DNA from: CAJXZP01 sp049606935
GTDB taxonomy: Bacteria > Bacteroidota > Bacteroidia > Flavobacteriales_G > Salibacteraceae
Length of the DNA stretch: 18,979 nt
Direction: 5' to 3'
NCBI GenBank assembly: GCA_049606935.1
Contig: JBMYWA010000047.1
Location: 1-18,979, forward strand
The notes under the pieces were generated by a model that was not told where the DNA came from, ran no database searches, and saw only the letters and a list, made by a program, of their open reading frames with translations. Shown here piece after piece: positions 1 to 6,341 of this stretch; positions within the stretch are counted from its first letter, which is position 1; every line of letters starts with the position of its first letter. The position numbers were made by a program, and so were the translations under genes.

Positions 1-102
1 TTGCCATTGGTCAATCTTTTGTTGAGCTAAATGAGTTTGAGCATCTTTAATTATGCGCATAATTACTGAAACATCTGAAAGGGTAGAAGAACGAATAATC
101 AT
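1..102 (-). CDS. GNAT-family N-acetyltransferase, N-terminal fragment
   Basis: The reverse strand opens with ATG at 102 and stays open for 34 codons to the window edge. The translation begins MIIRSSTLSDVSVIMRIIKD and continues with a segment ending KIDQWQ. This layout (beta strand, 'D...I' helix, then 'Q-x-I-DQWQ') is typical of the N-terminus of small bacterial GNAT acetyltransferases, which transfer acetyl from acetyl-CoA to an amine. The acetyl-CoA-binding motif would lie outside the window, so the family call rests on the N-terminus only and the substrate is unknown. It starts 17 bases after the stop of the upstream lipoprotein gene on the same strand, so the two are probably co-transcribed. 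Confidence 0.6.
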   Translation of the reverse strand, partial: MIIRSSTLSDVSVIMRIIKDAQTHLAQQKIDQWQ

Positions 103-119
103 CAAAAAAAAGTGAAATT

Positions 120-566
120 TTAAATAGATTTAAAATAAAAAGAGCCTGCTGTAAACGTTAATGTATCTGAATTAAAATAAGAGGCCACTACCATTTCAAA
201 AGTACCTTCTATTTGGTCATCATTATTTGATGTTACACTAACAAATCCACTAATGTTATTACTCCAGGTGGTTGTCCCATCGTTGTATGAAACGGTTACC
301 TCGTTTGCCGAAAAAACACCAGTTGTATCCGTTGGCATAAAAATTTGAATGGATGAGCCATTATTTGCATTAGCGTTTATTTGGCGGGTTCCTCCTGAAA
401 CTGCCCAACTTAAAATTGACCCATTCCACGGTTGACCATTCATTTTCGTGTTTAACTCATTAACTTTAGAAGCAGAACCTGCGGTAGTGGAGGCACCTTT
501 AGAGCAAGACCCTATAAATACTAAGGCAAACCCCATGAAAAATGTAAATGACCTGAAATAATGCAT
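120..566 (-). CDS. Small exported lipoprotein (148 aa), possibly DUF6252-like
   Basis: The frame is open further upstream to 701, but the start at 566 is chosen because it gives a clean lipoprotein signal: MHYFRSFTFF, a hydrophobic core, then FIGSC with the lipidated Cys at residue 21. The mature part is Ser/Thr/Asn/Gly-rich with the motif KMNGQPWNGS (residues 41-50) and alternating polar/hydrophobic stretches that suggest a small all-beta domain. The 'NGxxW' start of the domain resembles Bacteroidota DUF6252-type lipoproteins, but this is a weak match made by eye and no function is claimed. The gene is divergent from the SRPBCC gene and lies just upstream of the GNAT gene. A TACCTTTA element on the minus strand (586-593) sits 19 bases before this start, supporting the shorter version. 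Confidence 0.7.
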   Translation of the reverse strand: MHYFRSFTFFMGFALVFIGSCSKGASTTAGSASKVNELNTKMNGQPWNGSILSWAVSGGTRQINANANNGSSIQIFMPTDTTGVFSANEVTVSYNDGTTTWSNNISGFVSVTSNNDDQIEGTFEMVVASYFNSDTLTFTAGSFYFKSI

Positions 567-585
567 AACAATAAATACGTTGTGG

Positions 586-593
586 TAAAGGTA
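586..593 (-). promoter_or_regulatory. Candidate -7 promoter element for the lipoprotein gene
   Basis: Read on the minus strand this is TACCTTTA, one base from the Bacteroidota -7 consensus TAnnTTTG, 19 bases before the ATG at 566. A TTTCG lies about 20 bases further upstream, where a TTTG -33 element is expected. Support is by motif only. Confidence 0.35.
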
Positions 594-663
594 TGGATTT
601 GTATTTAAACGAAATTTAGCAATTTTGTTTAATGAAAACACAAAAAGAATAAACAAAAAAGTG

Positions 664-671
664 TACCTTTG
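664..671 (+). promoter_or_regulatory. Candidate -7 promoter element for the SRPBCC/flavin reductase pair
   Basis: TACCTTTG is an exact match to the Bacteroidota -7 consensus TAnnTTTG and ends 15 bases before the ATG at 687, giving a leader of roughly 10 bases. No convincing TTTG -33 element is seen at the usual spacing. The element overlaps a TTG that could be read as an upstream start at 669, which argues for the ATG at 687 as the true start. Confidence 0.45.
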
Positions 672-686
672 AACTTTAATATAACT

Positions 687-1160
687 ATGGGATTTTTTCA
701 ATTAACAAAAGAACAGAAAGTTAAGGCATCAATGGATGAGGTTTGGGATTTTATTTCTTCTCCAAGAAACCTGAAGGAAATAACCCCAGATTACATGGGT
801 TTTGATATTACCACTCCTAATTTGCCTGAAAAAATGTATGCCGGTATGATCATTAGTTATAATGTAAAACCCCTCTTGGGTATTTCAACTAAATGGGTAA
901 CCGAAATTACACAAGTACAAGAGAAGCAGTTTTTTGTAGATGAACAAAGGGTGGGGCCATACAGTATTTGGCATCACCAACATCACATAGAACCTATTAA
1001 TGGAGGAGTATTAATGAAGGACATTGTTTCTTATCAACCTCCTTTTGGTATACTAGGTAATATGGCCAATTCGCTTGTGATCAAATCTAAGTTAGAAGAA
1101 ATTTTCAATTACAGAACAAAAGCTATTGATAAACGTTTTGGTAAATTCGAGAACACATGA
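687..1160 (+). CDS. SRPBCC (START-like) ligand-binding protein, 157 aa
   Basis: This is a small cytoplasmic protein of the SRPBCC/polyketide-cyclase-like superfamily, which forms a helix-grip fold around a hydrophobic cavity. The N-terminus MGFFQLTKEQKVKASMDEVW leads to DFISSPRNLKEITP (residues 21-34), the usual 'xxVWxFxSxPxNLxxITP' signature. Later WHHQHHIEP (95-103), the conserved KDIVSY (111-116) and a C-terminal helix complete the fold. The length is normal. The ATG at 687 is preferred over a TTG at 669 because the family signature starts right after it and a -7 promoter element covers the TTG. The stop overlaps the next ATG (ATGA at 1157-1160), so it is translationally coupled to the flavin reductase. 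No ligand can be inferred, and close relatives are often annotated loosely as cyclase/dehydrase or cell-division inhibitor. Confidence 0.8.
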   Translation: MGFFQLTKEQKVKASMDEVWDFISSPRNLKEITPDYMGFDITTPNLPEKMYAGMIISYNVKPLLGISTKWVTEITQVQEKQFFVDEQRVGPYSIWHHQHHIEPINGGVLMKDIVSYQPPFGILGNMANSLVIKSKLEEIFNYRTKAIDKRFGKFENT

Positions 1161-1786
1161 TAATAACTAAGCAAGATTTAAAATCATTTAATCACGTACA
1201 TCGGTTAAACATTGTAAACTCCATTTCTGGAGTTAAGCAAGCTTGTTTAATTGGTACGAAATCAAAAAATGGAAAGGATAATCTTGGGTTGTTTAATTCT
1301 ATTTTTCATATCGGATCAGACCCTGGGTTATTGGGTTTTGTTATGAGGCCAAGTAAAGATGTTCGTAGAGATACTTTAGAGAACATTATTGAATCGGGTT
1401 ATTATACAATAAATCATGTACACCAATCTATTCTTGTAAATTCGCACTACACTTCTGCCAAGATTGAATCAGAAAAAAGCGAGTTCACTAGTTGTAATTT
1501 GACTCCTGAATACGTTAAAGATTTTCCAGCTCCTTTTGTAGGAGAATCATACATACGAATTGGGATGCGATTTTTGGAACAAATGCCAATAAAATACAAT
1601 GGAACAACCATAATTGTTGGTCAAATTGAATGTGTTGAATTTCCTAATTCCATAATAAATGAAAAGGGGTTAATTGATTTTGACATGGCTAAAAACGTGG
1701 TGGTTTCCGGATTAAATAAGTATTATCAAGTGGGTCATATATTGGATATGCCGTATGCAAGACCCAATCAGATACCAAAATTTTGA
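1157..1786 (+). CDS. Flavin reductase-like FMN-binding protein (flavoredoxin type), 209 aa
   Basis: The protein resembles the flavin-reductase-like/flavoredoxin group, split-barrel proteins that bind FMN and often act as NAD(P)H:flavin reductases or electron carriers. Visible family features are NLGLFNSIFHIGSDPGLLGF (42-61) followed by VMRPSKD, which forms the FMN phosphate/isoalloxazine site, then RRDTLENI (70-77) and YTINHV (83-88), and a C-terminal region GQIECVEFP that belongs to the barrel. Full length for the family, with no signal peptide. The ATG overlaps the stop of the SRPBCC gene by four bases. The pairing suggests a shared small-molecule redox job, but nothing in the sequence identifies the substrate. 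Confidence 0.82.
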   Translation: MIITKQDLKSFNHVHRLNIVNSISGVKQACLIGTKSKNGKDNLGLFNSIFHIGSDPGLLGFVMRPSKDVRRDTLENIIESGYYTINHVHQSILVNSHYTSAKIESEKSEFTSCNLTPEYVKDFPAPFVGESYIRIGMRFLEQMPIKYNGTTIIVGQIECVEFPNSIINEKGLIDFDMAKNVVVSGLNKYYQVGHILDMPYARPNQIPKF

Positions 1787-1836
1787 TTAAACGTAGTTAC
1801 TAAATTAACTGTCTTTTTAAAGATAATCTATTTAAC

Positions 1837-1844
1837 TACCTTTA
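1837..1844 (+). promoter_or_regulatory. Candidate -7 promoter element for the 59-aa membrane protein
   Basis: TACCTTTA, one base from TAnnTTTG, ends 16 bases before the ATG at 1861. A T-rich block (1813-1818) lies about 19 bases upstream in the -33 position. Spacing to the start matches the other candidate promoters in this window. Confidence 0.4.
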
Positions 1845-1860
1845 CCCAAATATCAAAATT

Positions 1861-2040
1861 ATGAGTGAAGACAAAAAGAGTTCAGCGGCTATTGGAGGAG
1901 TAATATTTGTGGGTTGTATGTTTGTTGGCGGAGGAATCGGATTGTTTTTTGGTCGGCCAGATGTAGGAGGATCTATTGGTATGGGAATTGGTTTTATTAG
2001 CATGGGCTTGGTATGGGCGGCATTTAAAACCAGAGAATAA
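1861..2040 (+). CDS. Small Gly-rich two-helix membrane protein (59 aa)
   Basis: An ATG-initiated frame of 59 codons starts MSEDKKSSAAIGGVIFVGCM and ends AAFKTRE before TAA. A charged cytoplasmic N-terminus is followed by two hydrophobic segments (about residues 10-28 and 36-53) with GxxxG-like spacing (VGGGIGLFFG, GIGFISMG), joined by a short RPDVGG turn and ending in charged residues, so it is probably a hairpin inner-membrane protein. It is supported by a -7 promoter element 16 bases upstream and a terminator-like hairpin downstream, which makes it a likely single-gene unit. The frame on the opposite strand here is a shadow. I do not recognise a characterised family; similar small Gly-rich membrane proteins are common in Bacteroidota. 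Confidence 0.65.
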   Translation: MSEDKKSSAAIGGVIFVGCMFVGGGIGLFFGRPDVGGSIGMGIGFISMGLVWAAFKTRE

Positions 2041-2081
2041 AAAAATCATTAAAAATTTTAAACCCTTGAGCAAATTACCTC

Positions 2082-2113
2082 GTTAAAGATTTTTAGCGCT
2101 TTAACCCGTTTTT
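2082..2113 (+). terminator. Candidate intrinsic terminator after the 59-aa gene
   Basis: GTTAAAG (2082-2088) and CTTTAAC (2099-2105) form a perfect 7-bp stem around a 10-base loop, followed by CCG and a T-rich run (2109-2113, then A and TTT). The stem is AT-rich and therefore weak, but the order stem then T-tract fits rho-independent termination between the small gene and the MscS gene. Confidence 0.4.
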
Positions 2114-2183
2114 ATTTCCCCCATATTATCTTGTAAATAGAATTTGTAATTCAACTACATCCTAATTAATTAAAATAAATTTA

Positions 2184-2202
2184 TATTGTAAACTCTACAA
2201 TA
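2184..2202 (+). repeat. Inverted repeat upstream of the MscS gene
   Basis: TATTGTA and TACAATA are perfect 7-bp arms around AACTC, ending 9 bases before the ATG at 2212. It could be an operator or a 5' UTR hairpin. Related ATTGTA/TACAAT palindromes with different spacing lie upstream of the barrel gene and the sulfatase gene. Confidence 0.4.
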
Positions 2203-2211
2203 AACGGAACT

Positions 2212-4629
2212 ATGAGAATACATCTCTTAAAGCTTTGCCTGTTTTTGGGCGTAACTATTTTTACTTTTCAATTGGGGTTTTCTCAAGAAGAAATTCCAGA
2301 GGATAGTTCTGCTATAAAAAACGCATTGTCTATAGACCAGATTTCAAGCGAAACAGAATCTTTAAGAGGAAGAATTAAAAACTTAAAGCAAATTTTAAAA
2401 CCCAATACCCAAACTTTAGAAATAGATTCTTTACTTGACTCCATTCACGTACAAGTACAAGTAGAAAAGGATTCCTTATACTCTGAAATTGAAAGTCTTA
2501 CACGTAGAGAATTGAATTCTAGAAAGATTGTTTGGTTGGAGTTTAAAAAGAAAATGAAATCTACTCAAAGTATACTCAATGAAAGAAATGAAGAGGTCAG
2601 TGAAATAAATGAAGAGTTGGTTTTTGAACTTGAAAAATGGACAGGAACCAAAACTGTTTTAGCACAAAACACAGAATCAGAAGAGGTATTTGCTAGTTTG
2701 GATACCATGATTTTTACACTCAATGATTTAATTGATTATTCGCACATTAGGTTAGATAGTTTGTTTAAAATTGAAAAGAAAATTACTGAACTAATATTGA
2801 TAGTGGATGAAGCATACTCTGAAATAATACGGTACGAAAGACTCAGGCAAAAGGAGTATTTTGTTTTGGATAGCCCTCCGTTTTGGACAATTTTTCAAAA
2901 AGACACCACCAATGTAGATTCGCTTAAAGTAACTACAGACTCTTCTGCTGTTGCCGAAGGTGCAATTAAAAAAGGCCTGCTAGAAGATTATGAAAGCTTA
3001 AAGCTGTTTACCAAAAGCAATTTGGATCAAATTGTGGTTCAAATTGTAATTATTCTTTTCATTTTTATTCTTCTATTAGTATTCAATCACCAATTAGGTA
3101 AAACAAACCTTCATTTGGCTCGAAATATTGATTTTCAAATAAGAGTTATCCTCACCCATCCCGTTTCATCTGCGTTAATTCTGGGGGTATTAATATCCTC
3201 CTTTTTTTATACCTCTATAGTTCCCGTTTTTAGCGAAATACAAATATTATTGGTGCTGCTAGCCTCCACATTCTTATTGCCAAGAATTACCCATAAAAGA
3301 ATTTACCCATTAATGATTCTTATATTATTGGGCTTTTTAATTCAAACCGTTGAGCCTTATTATATGCCAAGGTCTACCCCCATACGGTGGATATTACTTT
3401 GTAAGTCTATAGTTATTTTCTCGGCCATTTATTTTGGTAGAAAAGCCATGTTTAAAAAAGAAGATTCGTATGGGAAATTATTTAAAGTATTCCGATATTT
3501 ATTTCCATTCTTTGGTTTTATAACCGTTCTTTCTTTCTTGTTCAACCTTATTGGAATGGTGAACCTTTCCGATATTTTGTTGAATGGTGTTTTAATATCT
3601 ATTGCCTTAGGGTTGGTAGTGTTCTTAGCGGTTCAGATAATTTCTAATTTAACCCTTTTTGTGGTTCAATTAAGAAAGGCCAATCACGAAGAAACTTTAT
3701 CTATAATGGTAGAAGCTACCACTAAAAGGTTTCAACCCATTATTTCATGGCTGGGTTTTTTACTTTGGATAGTATTTACGCTAAAGGGTTTTGACTTTTA
3801 CGATAACCTAGTGGAGTGGACACAAGGCCTGTTAGAGATAGATTGGAAAATTGGAGAAACCAAAATATCATTGGGAAGTATTTTATCTTTCACTGGTTTA
3901 TTAATTCTGTCTTTGTTAATTGCCAAATTGGTGGCGTCCATTTTTCAGGATTCATGGATGTTGAAAGTTCTGCCAAGAGGGGTGGCACCAGCTACATCAC
4001 TTATTTTAAGAATATTGGTAATTTCTATCGGAGTATATGTAGCATTTTCGGCTGCGGGCTTTGATGTGGGTAAACTAGGAATTGTTTTTGGAGCGCTGTC
4101 GGTGGGTATTGGTTTTGGATTGCAAAATGTTGTGTTAAACTTTATTGCAGGTTTAATTTTAGCTTTCGAAAGGCCAATAAATTTAGGCGATGCCATTGAA
4201 ATTGACAACGAAATGGGAGAGGTTACCAATATTGGTGTTCGTTCAAGTAACATTAGAACCTATTCCGGTGCCGAAGCTATAATTCCCAACGGAGATTTAA
4301 TATCTAAAAAAGTAGTAAACTGGACTTTAGCCAACAGGGATAGAAGAAGTAAAGTAAGAATGAGAACATCATCTAATGCAGATCCAAATCAGGTAATTGA
4401 ACTTTTTAATAAAGTAGCAAATGAACATCCTAAAACTTTTTCGGATCCTGCGCCAAAAACTTATTTTTATGGGTATGGAGAAGATGGTAATTTGGAGTTC
4501 GCCTTATTGTATTGGTCTTCATTTTCAGACACCCTAAAAACCAATAGCGAAATTGCACTTACTATTTTTAATGAATTAAAATCAGCACAAATAGAAGCTC
4601 CAATTCCTAACCAACGAAATTTCAAATAG
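2212..4629 (+). CDS. Large MscS-family mechanosensitive channel with periplasmic coiled-coil domain, 805 aa
   Basis: The C-terminal part is a classic MscS core: a pore helix with small-residue packing (GALSVGIGFGLQNVVLNFIA, 627-646), then the beta domain with FERPINLGDAIEI (652-664), GEVTNIGVRSSNIRT (669-683) and IPNGDLISKKVVNW (691-704). Before it are about ten hydrophobic segments from roughly residue 273, and before those a signal peptide (1-24) and a charged, heptad-rich region (about 35-215) predicted to be a periplasmic coiled coil. This resembles the multi-helix MscK/MscM-type channels, though smaller. The protein would sit in the inner membrane and release solutes on hypo-osmotic shock. 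It appears to be a stand-alone gene. The frame is intact and the start gives the signal peptide. Confidence 0.88.
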   Translation: MRIHLLKLCLFLGVTIFTFQLGFSQEEIPEDSSAIKNALSIDQISSETESLRGRIKNLKQILKPNTQTLEIDSLLDSIHVQVQVEKDSLYSEIESLTRRELNSRKIVWLEFKKKMKSTQSILNERNEEVSEINEELVFELEKWTGTKTVLAQNTESEEVFASLDTMIFTLNDLIDYSHIRLDSLFKIEKKITELILIVDEAYSEIIRYERLRQKEYFVLDSPPFWTIFQKDTTNVDSLKVTTDSSAVAEGAIKKGLLEDYESLKLFTKSNLDQIVVQIVIILFIFILLLVFNHQLGKTNLHLARNIDFQIRVILTHPVSSALILGVLISSFFYTSIVPVFSEIQILLVLLASTFLLPRITHKRIYPLMILILLGFLIQTVEPYYMPRSTPIRWILLCKSIVIFSAIYFGRKAMFKKEDSYGKLFKVFRYLFPFFGFITVLSFLFNLIGMVNLSDILLNGVLISIALGLVVFLAVQIISNLTLFVVQLRKANHEETLSIMVEATTKRFQPIISWLGFLLWIVFTLKGFDFYDNLVEWTQGLLEIDWKIGETKISLGSILSFTGLLILSLLIAKLVASIFQDSWMLKVLPRGVAPATSLILRILVISIGVYVAFSAAGFDVGKLGIVFGALSVGIGFGLQNVVLNFIAGLILAFERPINLGDAIEIDNEMGEVTNIGVRSSNIRTYSGAEAIIPNGDLISKKVVNWTLANRDRRSKVRMRTSSNADPNQVIELFNKVANEHPKTFSDPAPKTYFYGYGEDGNLEFALLYWSSFSDTLKTNSEIALTIFNELKSAQIEAPIPNQRNFK

Positions 4630-4649
4630 TAAAAAACGTTCCCAATATT

Positions 4650-4670
4650 ATTGTACAATTGATATATCAA
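4650..4670 (+). repeat. Two abutting palindromes upstream of the barrel gene
   Basis: ATTGTACAAT (4650-4659) and TTGATATATCAA (4659-4670) are perfect palindromes sharing one base, 10-30 bases before the ATG at 4680. They could be an operator for the outer-membrane/sulfatase locus. Low sequence complexity means chance cannot be excluded. Confidence 0.35.
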
Positions 4671-4679
4671 ATTAATAAA

Positions 4680-5730
4680 ATGAAAAACTATTAATTCTAA
4701 TATTTGTCCTAGGGTTAATTCCTTTTTGGGGTTCCACTCAATACACCACTAAAAAGGTGAAAACTAAACACCAAGCCTATACAGATAGTTTGAAAAATGT
4801 GAACTACGATAGAAAATGGCCTATTTGGAGGGCAGGTGCTTATAAACAGGGCTTTGATATTCCGTATCCAACGGGAGTAATGGCTAATTTTATTTGGTTG
4901 GATCAGGGGATTTTAATAAACAATATGAAACTGGGGATTACAACAGACTCTGTAGAAATACCTACAACCCCTATTGATTTTATTAAGTTTGGTGATAATA
5001 GAAACACTTCATTTGCTACTAATGTCAGACCTGATCTCTGGGTATTCCCATTTTTGAATGTCTATGGACTATTTGGTGTAGATAGAAGTAAAACAGAAGT
5101 GAATTTAGAGTTTCCAATCTCCATGAAGTCAGTAGTTGATCAGGGCTTAACTACTGCTGGTTTTGGTGTTCTGGCAGCAGGCGGTATTGGGCCTGTCTGG
5201 GTGTCGTGTGATTTTAATATGACTTGGAATTACCCAGAATTATTAGATGAACCTACCAGGGTTAATGTTTTAGGATTAAGAATGGGGCATAGTTTTGTGT
5301 TTAAAAATAGGCCAGATAGAAACATTAATATTTGGGTTGGGGGAATGCGTTTAAATATGCAAACCGAGACTAGAGGTGAAATTGCCATGAAGGACGCCTT
5401 ACCCGATGATACATGGGATAGAAGAGATGAAATTGTAGGTAATTATGTGGACTGGTATGAGAATGAGGCAACTCCAGCTCAAAAAGGTGTAGCCGATAAA
5501 ACGCTTACCCCATTATGGAAAGATTAGCCGCAGCTGATGGTGATGCGGTGGTTAGGTATGAAATGGATAAGCAAACCAAAGAAATGTGGAATGGGGTGAT
5601 TGGTGGACAATTTCAGTTTAATAAAGCCTGGCAATTTCGTACAGAATTCGGTGTTATTGGCGATAGAACCTCATACTTAGCATCTATTAATTACAGATTC
5701 CTTGGGCCTAAAACAAAAAAAAGTAAATGA
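4680..5730 (+). pseudogene. Outer-membrane beta-barrel-like protein gene with two frameshifts
   Basis: The coding potential runs across three frames. ATG at 4680 is followed by A5, then a stop after five codons. Adding one A would give MKKLLILIFVLGLIPFWGST, a good Sec signal peptide, joined to the long frame read from a GTG at 4757. That frame stops at 5525-5527, but near the CCCC at about 5508 the reading moves to the frame that continues ERLAAADGDAVVRYEMDKQ and ends at 5730; one extra C would restore LTPIMERLAAADGD. The repaired product is 350 residues. It is aromatic- and Gly-rich with alternating strands, including GFGVLAAGGIGPVWVSCDFN and a terminal strand YLASINYRFLG, which suggests an outer-membrane barrel. 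I do not recognise the family. Either the gene is decayed or the assembly has indels; if translated as is, the GTG version lacks a signal peptide. The end overlaps the next start. Confidence 0.65.
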
Positions 5731-6248
5731 TGAGAAAAATAATCACTTTATTATTAGTACTTGCTACTTCAATGGCTTATAGTCAGGAGCATGAGCATGA
5801 AGAATTAAAAAAGAATCTACTTACTGGAGCATTTGGCTACACCTATATTCCAAAAGCGGCCTTTCCTGAGGATACAGATTCAAAAGGTATTCTAGTTCCT
5901 AGTATTGGATTAGATTATTTTAGAAGAATCAATAAAAACTGGGAAGTGGGAACAATGATTGATTTGGAATTAGCCAATTACCTCATTGTAGATAGAGATT
6001 TAAATAGAGATAAGGCTTTGGTAATAACTGCTATTTGCGCTTACTCTTTTAATACGCCATGGACTGTTTATGCAGGGGGTGGAATTGAGCTAGAAAAGCA
6101 TGAGAACTTAGGAGTTATCCGGATGGGTGGCGAACGTGTGTTTAGTCTAAAAAATGATTGGGTAATTGCGCCTGGTTTTTTCTATGATTTTAAAGGGGGC
6201 TCCTATGATACTTGGTCTATTGCTATAGCATTTGGTAAAGAGTTTTAG
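5727..6248 (+). CDS. Small outer-membrane beta-barrel-like protein, 173 aa
   Basis: The start MMRKIITLLLVLATSMAYSQ is a Sec signal peptide with predicted cleavage after AYS (residue 19). A second ATG at 5730 is an equally possible start. The mature N-terminus is acidic and His-containing (QEHEHEELKKN), followed by amphipathic strands typical of a small 8-stranded barrel: GAFGYTYIP, VPSIGLDYFRR, WEVGTMIDLELANYLI, WTVYAGGGIELE, VIAPGFFYDFKGG, and a terminal strand WSIAIAFGKEF ending in an aromatic residue, as outer-membrane barrels usually do. The ATG overlaps the TGA of the broken gene before it, so the two are co-translated or were. Function is unknown; it probably serves the envelope function of the adjacent sulfatase locus. 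Confidence 0.7.
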   Translation: MMRKIITLLLVLATSMAYSQEHEHEELKKNLLTGAFGYTYIPKAAFPEDTDSKGILVPSIGLDYFRRINKNWEVGTMIDLELANYLIVDRDLNRDKALVITAICAYSFNTPWTVYAGGGIELEKHENLGVIRMGGERVFSLKNDWVIAPGFFYDFKGGSYDTWSIAIAFGKEF

Positions 6249-6317
6249 CCTACTTATTATTCGATCATTAAAATAAAATACCCAATCACGTTCTGAGTTC
6301 GTGGAAATCATTAAATT

Positions 6318-6325
6318 TACCATTG
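6318..6325 (+). promoter_or_regulatory. Weak candidate -7 element for the sulfatase gene
   Basis: TACCATTG differs from TAnnTTTG by one base and ends 16 bases before the ATG at 6342, the same spacing as the other candidates. It overlaps the inverted repeat at 6322-6341, which would let a regulator block it. No -33 TTTG is seen. Confidence 0.3.
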
Positions 6326-6341
6326 TATCAATAAATACAAT
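6322..6341 (+). repeat. Inverted repeat directly upstream of the sulfatase start
   Basis: ATTGTAT (6322-6328) and ATACAAT (6335-6341) are perfect 7-bp arms around CAATAA, the last base touching the ATG at 6342. In RNA it would form a hairpin that includes the ribosome approach site; in DNA it could be an operator. Confidence 0.4.

Noticed and set aside
1795..1818. Possible terminator after the flavin reductase gene: AGTTA/TAACT stem followed by CTTTTT.
   Set aside because: Only a 5-bp AT-rich stem. It also overlaps the likely promoter region of the next gene, so it is too weak to annotate.
2131..2149. Direct repeat TTGTAA-N7-TTGTAA upstream of the MscS gene.
   Set aside because: Short, AT-rich and not at a consistent promoter spacing; no evidence beyond chance.
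3945..4253. Long reverse-strand open frame inside the MscS gene, and similar antisense frames across the other genes.
   Set aside because: They lie wholly opposite well-supported genes, show no family signatures and follow from the codon composition of the real genes.
6287..6303. CACG/CGTG short hairpin between the small barrel and sulfatase genes.
   Set aside because: A four-base stem with a nine-base loop and no T-tract; not a credible terminator.
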